Origin: JAEUUM01 sp038326165
GTDB lineage: Bacteria; Bacteroidota; Bacteroidia; Chitinophagales; Saprospiraceae
Assembly: GCA_038326165.1 (NCBI GenBank)
Contig: JBBQJT010000081.1
Coordinates: forward strand, 1 to 8,705
Direction: 5' to 3'
Length of the DNA: 8,705 nucleotides
Shown here: in pieces, positions 5,871 to 8,705 of the stretch
Numbering within the stretch: position 1 is the stretch's first letter
Layout: each line of letters begins with the position of its first letter
Translations under genes and position numbers: made by a program
The notes under the pieces: generated by a model
Seen by the model: the letters and a program-made list of their open reading frames with translations, nothing else
Databases searched by the model: none
Told to the model about the DNA's origin: nothing

Positions 5871-8516
5871 TTGATTCTGGACAATTTGGTTATTAATCAA
5901 AACACCTTGTTATTTCAATGTAACGTAAGATTAGCACCGGGTCGAAAAATAATTGTAAAATCTAATGTAACACTTAGCTTGGCAAATTCAACACTATATT
6001 CTTGTATCAACAGATGGCAAGGAATAGAAATGGAAAGTACAGCATCTAAAATAGTAACACAGAATTCCAGAATTGAAGATGCGAATATTGCTTTGTATTG
6101 TTATCAGCATAGTATAGTGGAACTTACCACTACAGTATTTGACGGAAATTATGTTGGGATTGCCAACAAAACTGGTGAAGATTTTTATTTAAATAAATTT
6201 ACTGGTAACAGTTTTACTTCAAATGGTACTATTTTGCCAAGGTTGAATCCACCCACTTCTCCATTGGAAGATAATAAGTGTTTCGCTGGCATACTTTTGA
6301 ATAAAACATCTCTTAATGTAGGAGTTGCAAACAATAATGGTTCAAGTATAAATCTTTTCAATGGGTTGAGACACGGAATCAGGGCGATTGAAAGTTTTGT
6401 TACAGTAACAAACTGCAAATTTGCAAATATGGTCAATTCTAACGTGAATCCAGCCTTGAAGGGCATAGGAATTTTAGGTATTTCTTCAAATGTCAAACAT
6501 ATTGGCTGGCCAGGAGTCAATCAATTTGAGAACAATAACTTTGGTATTCAAGCAATATCCAGTCAATTGGATGTTAAAAATACAAATCTTAAAGACAACT
6601 TTGCTTTTGCCATCAGTAGCCACAGCAATAAGAAAGGCCAGAAAGTAAGCATTACAAACAATGTAATTCAGTACCGAGTATCGAATGAGAAAAAACAGGC
6701 AGGCATTTACCTTGAACGATCAGGCGGTAATGATGCACAAACTTATAATGTAATTAGTAACAATAATATTCTGGTCTATAACAATATTATAGATCCCGTT
6801 ACTACTATAGTCCCTTATGGTATCTGGATCAATGGGAGCAACAATGCAACCAATTATTTAAACGTTAGCAATAATACTGTGACTTTACAAGAAGATCAAG
6901 GAACTCAAAATCGACAATATGAAGGTATTCATATTGATTATTTTGGGATGGACTATGCATCCGTTATCAATAACAGTATTACTACTGCTCCTGGAGGCTA
7001 TAGTCATTTTGGTATTTCATGTTGGGCATCTTCTTTGAATGCCAGTTCCAACATGGTTTACAACAATACAATTATTGCCTCATACTTTGACCCCAATAAT
7101 CCACAATTGCCCAGTGCATACGAGGAAACTGGAACGCTAAAATGTGGCATTCACCTAGACAATTGTAGTGGTATTAACTTTTGCAACAACGACATTGGTA
7201 GATGCACACATTGCTTTCACTCATCAGGAGCCAACACAGGTACAGATCTAAAAACAACCAAAAGCGGTGAATCTTGGTTTGGTATGTTCTTTGACAATAC
7301 CATGTTCCCCAATCAGCCGTGTAAAGCCAATACTTTCATTGATGATATTGCTCAGTATAATCTTGCTGCTAGGAGAAAAGGTGGCAATGTCATATCCTTT
7401 ACGATCAAAACCAATACACCCATCGAAAATCCTCCGTCAGCTAATCCGCTAAGGAATAGTTGGTTCTTTCCAAACCAAACTTGTAATGCTGGAGAGGGTT
7501 TAAGCTGTACAGTATTCACCAAACAAGGACTAATGCCACCTGTATTTAATCCTTTAGACACATCCATAGCGCGAGGCAACTTTGGAGGCGTAACTTCAAT
7601 TCTGGCAAGATGGAATGCCACCCGCCAGATATTTGAAAAGTACCGCAACTTCCCAGCAGTTTATACCTCATACAATGATTTGGTGGGTTTTATGAATACT
7701 TATACCAATTCCAATATTGATAAGTTTGGTCAAATAGAGCGTATTCAAGCTGAGGCATATTCTGTTGATCCTGCCCTCAGTACATTATTGAATCAAAATT
7801 TAATATTGACTGACACTTCAATGGCAAGATTGGCACATATTGATCAAGTATTGAATGTTGATTCTACCAATATTTGGGCACTGACCAACAAGCCATTGGT
7901 GTTGCAGACTTTAAAAACTTTACTAAGTAATTATGACCTGTTTCTTAGTCAGCAGTTGACATACCGTGTCACGAGGTTGAATGCTGCAAAGTTGATTAAT
8001 AACAGCATTACGCCTAGTTTTGCTTTTGAAACCAATCAAAAGACTATGAATGATATCGTATTGAGTAATGAAATAGCAAATATTGATGAATACAGTCTGA
8101 GCCAAATTACTTCCATGCAATCCATAGCTGCAGAATGTTATTACAATGGAGGCAATGCCACATTATTGGCTCGAGCCTTATTGCCTAGTCATTATGTTCC
8201 ATACTTCATGACTTATGATGGTAGCTGCACCAATCTGCCAGCACCTATAGTCACCTCATCAATGGAGGTTCAAAAAAGTGGATTGGTATGTTACCCAAAT
8301 CCTGCATCCCAAGTATTGACAATTATGCATGCGGATCAGAATATAATTGGCATGAAGATAGTGGATCAAGTAGGAAGAACTGTCATTCATCAAACGGATA
8401 TTAACAGCAACAAACTGGATGTAAATATTCAAACATTACCAGTTGGCATATACCTTGTATCCGCCAAATTGGTCAATGGTGAAGAAGTACACAGCAAATG
8501 TTTAATACAACGATGA
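5871..8516 (+). CDS. Secreted parallel beta-helix protein with T9SS C-terminal sorting domain (body of an interrupted gene)
   Basis: An open frame of 881 codons ending at TGA 8514-8516. Its first start-like codon is a TTG at 5871 and its first ATG is at 6030. Neither yields a signal peptide, which sits upstream behind the in-frame TAA at 5838. Residues about 1-520 are Asn-rich short repeats with ladder motifs such as NNNFGIQAISSQ, SNNTVTLQ and YNNTII, the pattern of a right-handed beta-helix (NosD/pectate-lyase-like fold) used in surface adhesins and polysaccharide-active proteins. No catalytic site is recognised. Residues about 570-780 are mainly helical and unfamiliar to me. Residues about 803-881 are a T9SS type A sorting domain: CYPNPASQVLTI (Tyr808), then KIVDQVGRTV, then LPVGIYLVSA and a basic end (CLIQR). 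With the signal peptide, the intact protein would cross the inner membrane by Sec and reach the surface by T9SS. As sequenced, this part alone should not be exported. The next gene starts in its stop codon. Confidence 0.85.
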   Translation: MILDNLVINQNTLLFQCNVRLAPGRKIIVKSNVTLSLANSTLYSCINRWQGIEMESTASKIVTQNSRIEDANIALYCYQHSIVELTTTVFDGNYVGIANKTGEDFYLNKFTGNSFTSNGTILPRLNPPTSPLEDNKCFAGILLNKTSLNVGVANNNGSSINLFNGLRHGIRAIESFVTVTNCKFANMVNSNVNPALKGIGILGISSNVKHIGWPGVNQFENNNFGIQAISSQLDVKNTNLKDNFAFAISSHSNKKGQKVSITNNVIQYRVSNEKKQAGIYLERSGGNDAQTYNVISNNNILVYNNIIDPVTTIVPYGIWINGSNNATNYLNVSNNTVTLQEDQGTQNRQYEGIHIDYFGMDYASVINNSITTAPGGYSHFGISCWASSLNASSNMVYNNTIIASYFDPNNPQLPSAYEETGTLKCGIHLDNCSGINFCNNDIGRCTHCFHSSGANTGTDLKTTKSGESWFGMFFDNTMFPNQPCKANTFIDDIAQYNLAARRKGGNVISFTIKTNTPIENPPSANPLRNSWFFPNQTCNAGEGLSCTVFTKQGLMPPVFNPLDTSIARGNFGGVTSILARWNATRQIFEKYRNFPAVYTSYNDLVGFMNTYTNSNIDKFGQIERIQAEAYSVDPALSTLLNQNLILTDTSMARLAHIDQVLNVDSTNIWALTNKPLVLQTLKTLLSNYDLFLSQQLTYRVTRLNAAKLINNSITPSFAFETNQKTMNDIVLSNEIANIDEYSLSQITSMQSIAAECYYNGGNATLLARALLPSHYVPYFMTYDGSCTNLPAPIVTSSMEVQKSGLVCYPNPASQVLTIMHADQNIIGMKIVDQVGRTVIHQTDINSNKLDVNIQTLPVGIYLVSAKLVNGEEVHSKCLIQR

Positions 8517-8705
8517 GATCGATAACGACAATGATTTTGGTTTGGGCTTGCGCACTGGCTGCGCAGGCCCAAAACTATGATGATAAATGGATCATGGGCT
8601 ATCCTTATGAGCTAGATGGAAGTGGAAATTTTTTTGGAAGTTTCAACAATGGATTGGGTTCAGGATTTGATACCAGTGCTACCTTCAAGTCTAATTTGGG
8701 CACAG
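8513..8705 (+). CDS. Exported protein of unknown function (N-terminal 64 codons, runs off the right edge)
   Basis: The ATG at 8513-8515 overlaps the TGA stop of the beta-helix gene (ATGA), a layout typical of translational coupling within an operon. The frame stays open to the end of the window. Residues 1-19 are a signal peptide (Arg2, a hydrophobic core MILVWACALAA, likely cut at Ala-Gln-Ala before QNYDDKW). The start of the mature protein (WIMGYPYELDGSGNFFGSF) resembles the opening of many exported Bacteroidota proteins that carry a C-terminal T9SS sorting domain, but that end is not visible here. The function is unknown. Its placement suggests it is made together with the beta-helix protein. 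Confidence 0.8.
   Translation, partial: MRSITTMILVWACALAAQAQNYDDKWIMGYPYELDGSGNFFGSFNNGLGSGFDTSATFKSNLGT

Noticed and set aside
6185..6520. Minus-strand 111-codon frame inside the beta-helix gene
   Set aside because: It is antisense to a region whose plus-strand protein has a clear repeat pattern; nothing in the antisense product is recognisable.
1..8705. CRISPR array, toxin-antitoxin pair, phage or transposon
   Set aside because: No regularly spaced repeats, transposase, integrase or terminal inverted repeats were seen, and the XRE gene has no toxin-like neighbour.

Overview
The window looks like chromosomal DNA of a free-living member of the Bacteroidota, most likely Saprospiraceae or a near relative. 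Three things point there. A C-terminal type IX secretion (T9SS) sorting domain ends the long plus-strand protein. SprB-type repeats occur in a large secreted protein at the left edge. Starts lack Shine-Dalgarno sequences, and several have TAnnTTTG-like -7 elements nearby. The species cannot be named from the sequence alone. No tRNA, rRNA, CRISPR array or insertion sequence was seen.

Left half (minus strand, read right to left). At 3960-3130 is a periplasmic thioredoxin-like protein fused to a C-terminal SPOR domain. It is followed closely by hutI (imidazolonepropionase, histidine degradation, 3090-1849). After a 141-base gap comes the first 569 codons of a large secreted surface protein (1707 to beyond position 1). 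That protein has a signal peptide, a cohesin-like domain and SprB-type repeats. hutI stands here without any other hut gene.

Centre. A divergent gap (3961-4156) separates this block from fabH (4157-5146, plus strand), the ketoacyl-ACP synthase that starts fatty acid synthesis. fabH converges on a small XRE-family regulator (5545-5201, minus).

Right half (plus strand). The regulator is divergent from a long secreted parallel beta-helix protein with a T9SS sorting domain. That gene is split by one in-frame TAA at 5838-5840. The signal-peptide start (5679-5840) and the 881-codon body (5871-8516) share one frame with no other defect. A second exported protein begins inside the stop codon of the first (ATGA overlap, 8513) and runs off the right edge, so the two probably form an operon.

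The points most worth a second look are the lone nonsense codon in the T9SS cargo gene, the symmetric repeats lying exactly on the predicted promoter of the XRE regulator next to it, and the thioredoxin-SPOR fusion. Nothing here amounts to a clearly new multi-gene system. The most coherent hypothesis is an XRE-controlled surface-protein operon whose first gene is switched off, or mis-sequenced, by a single base.
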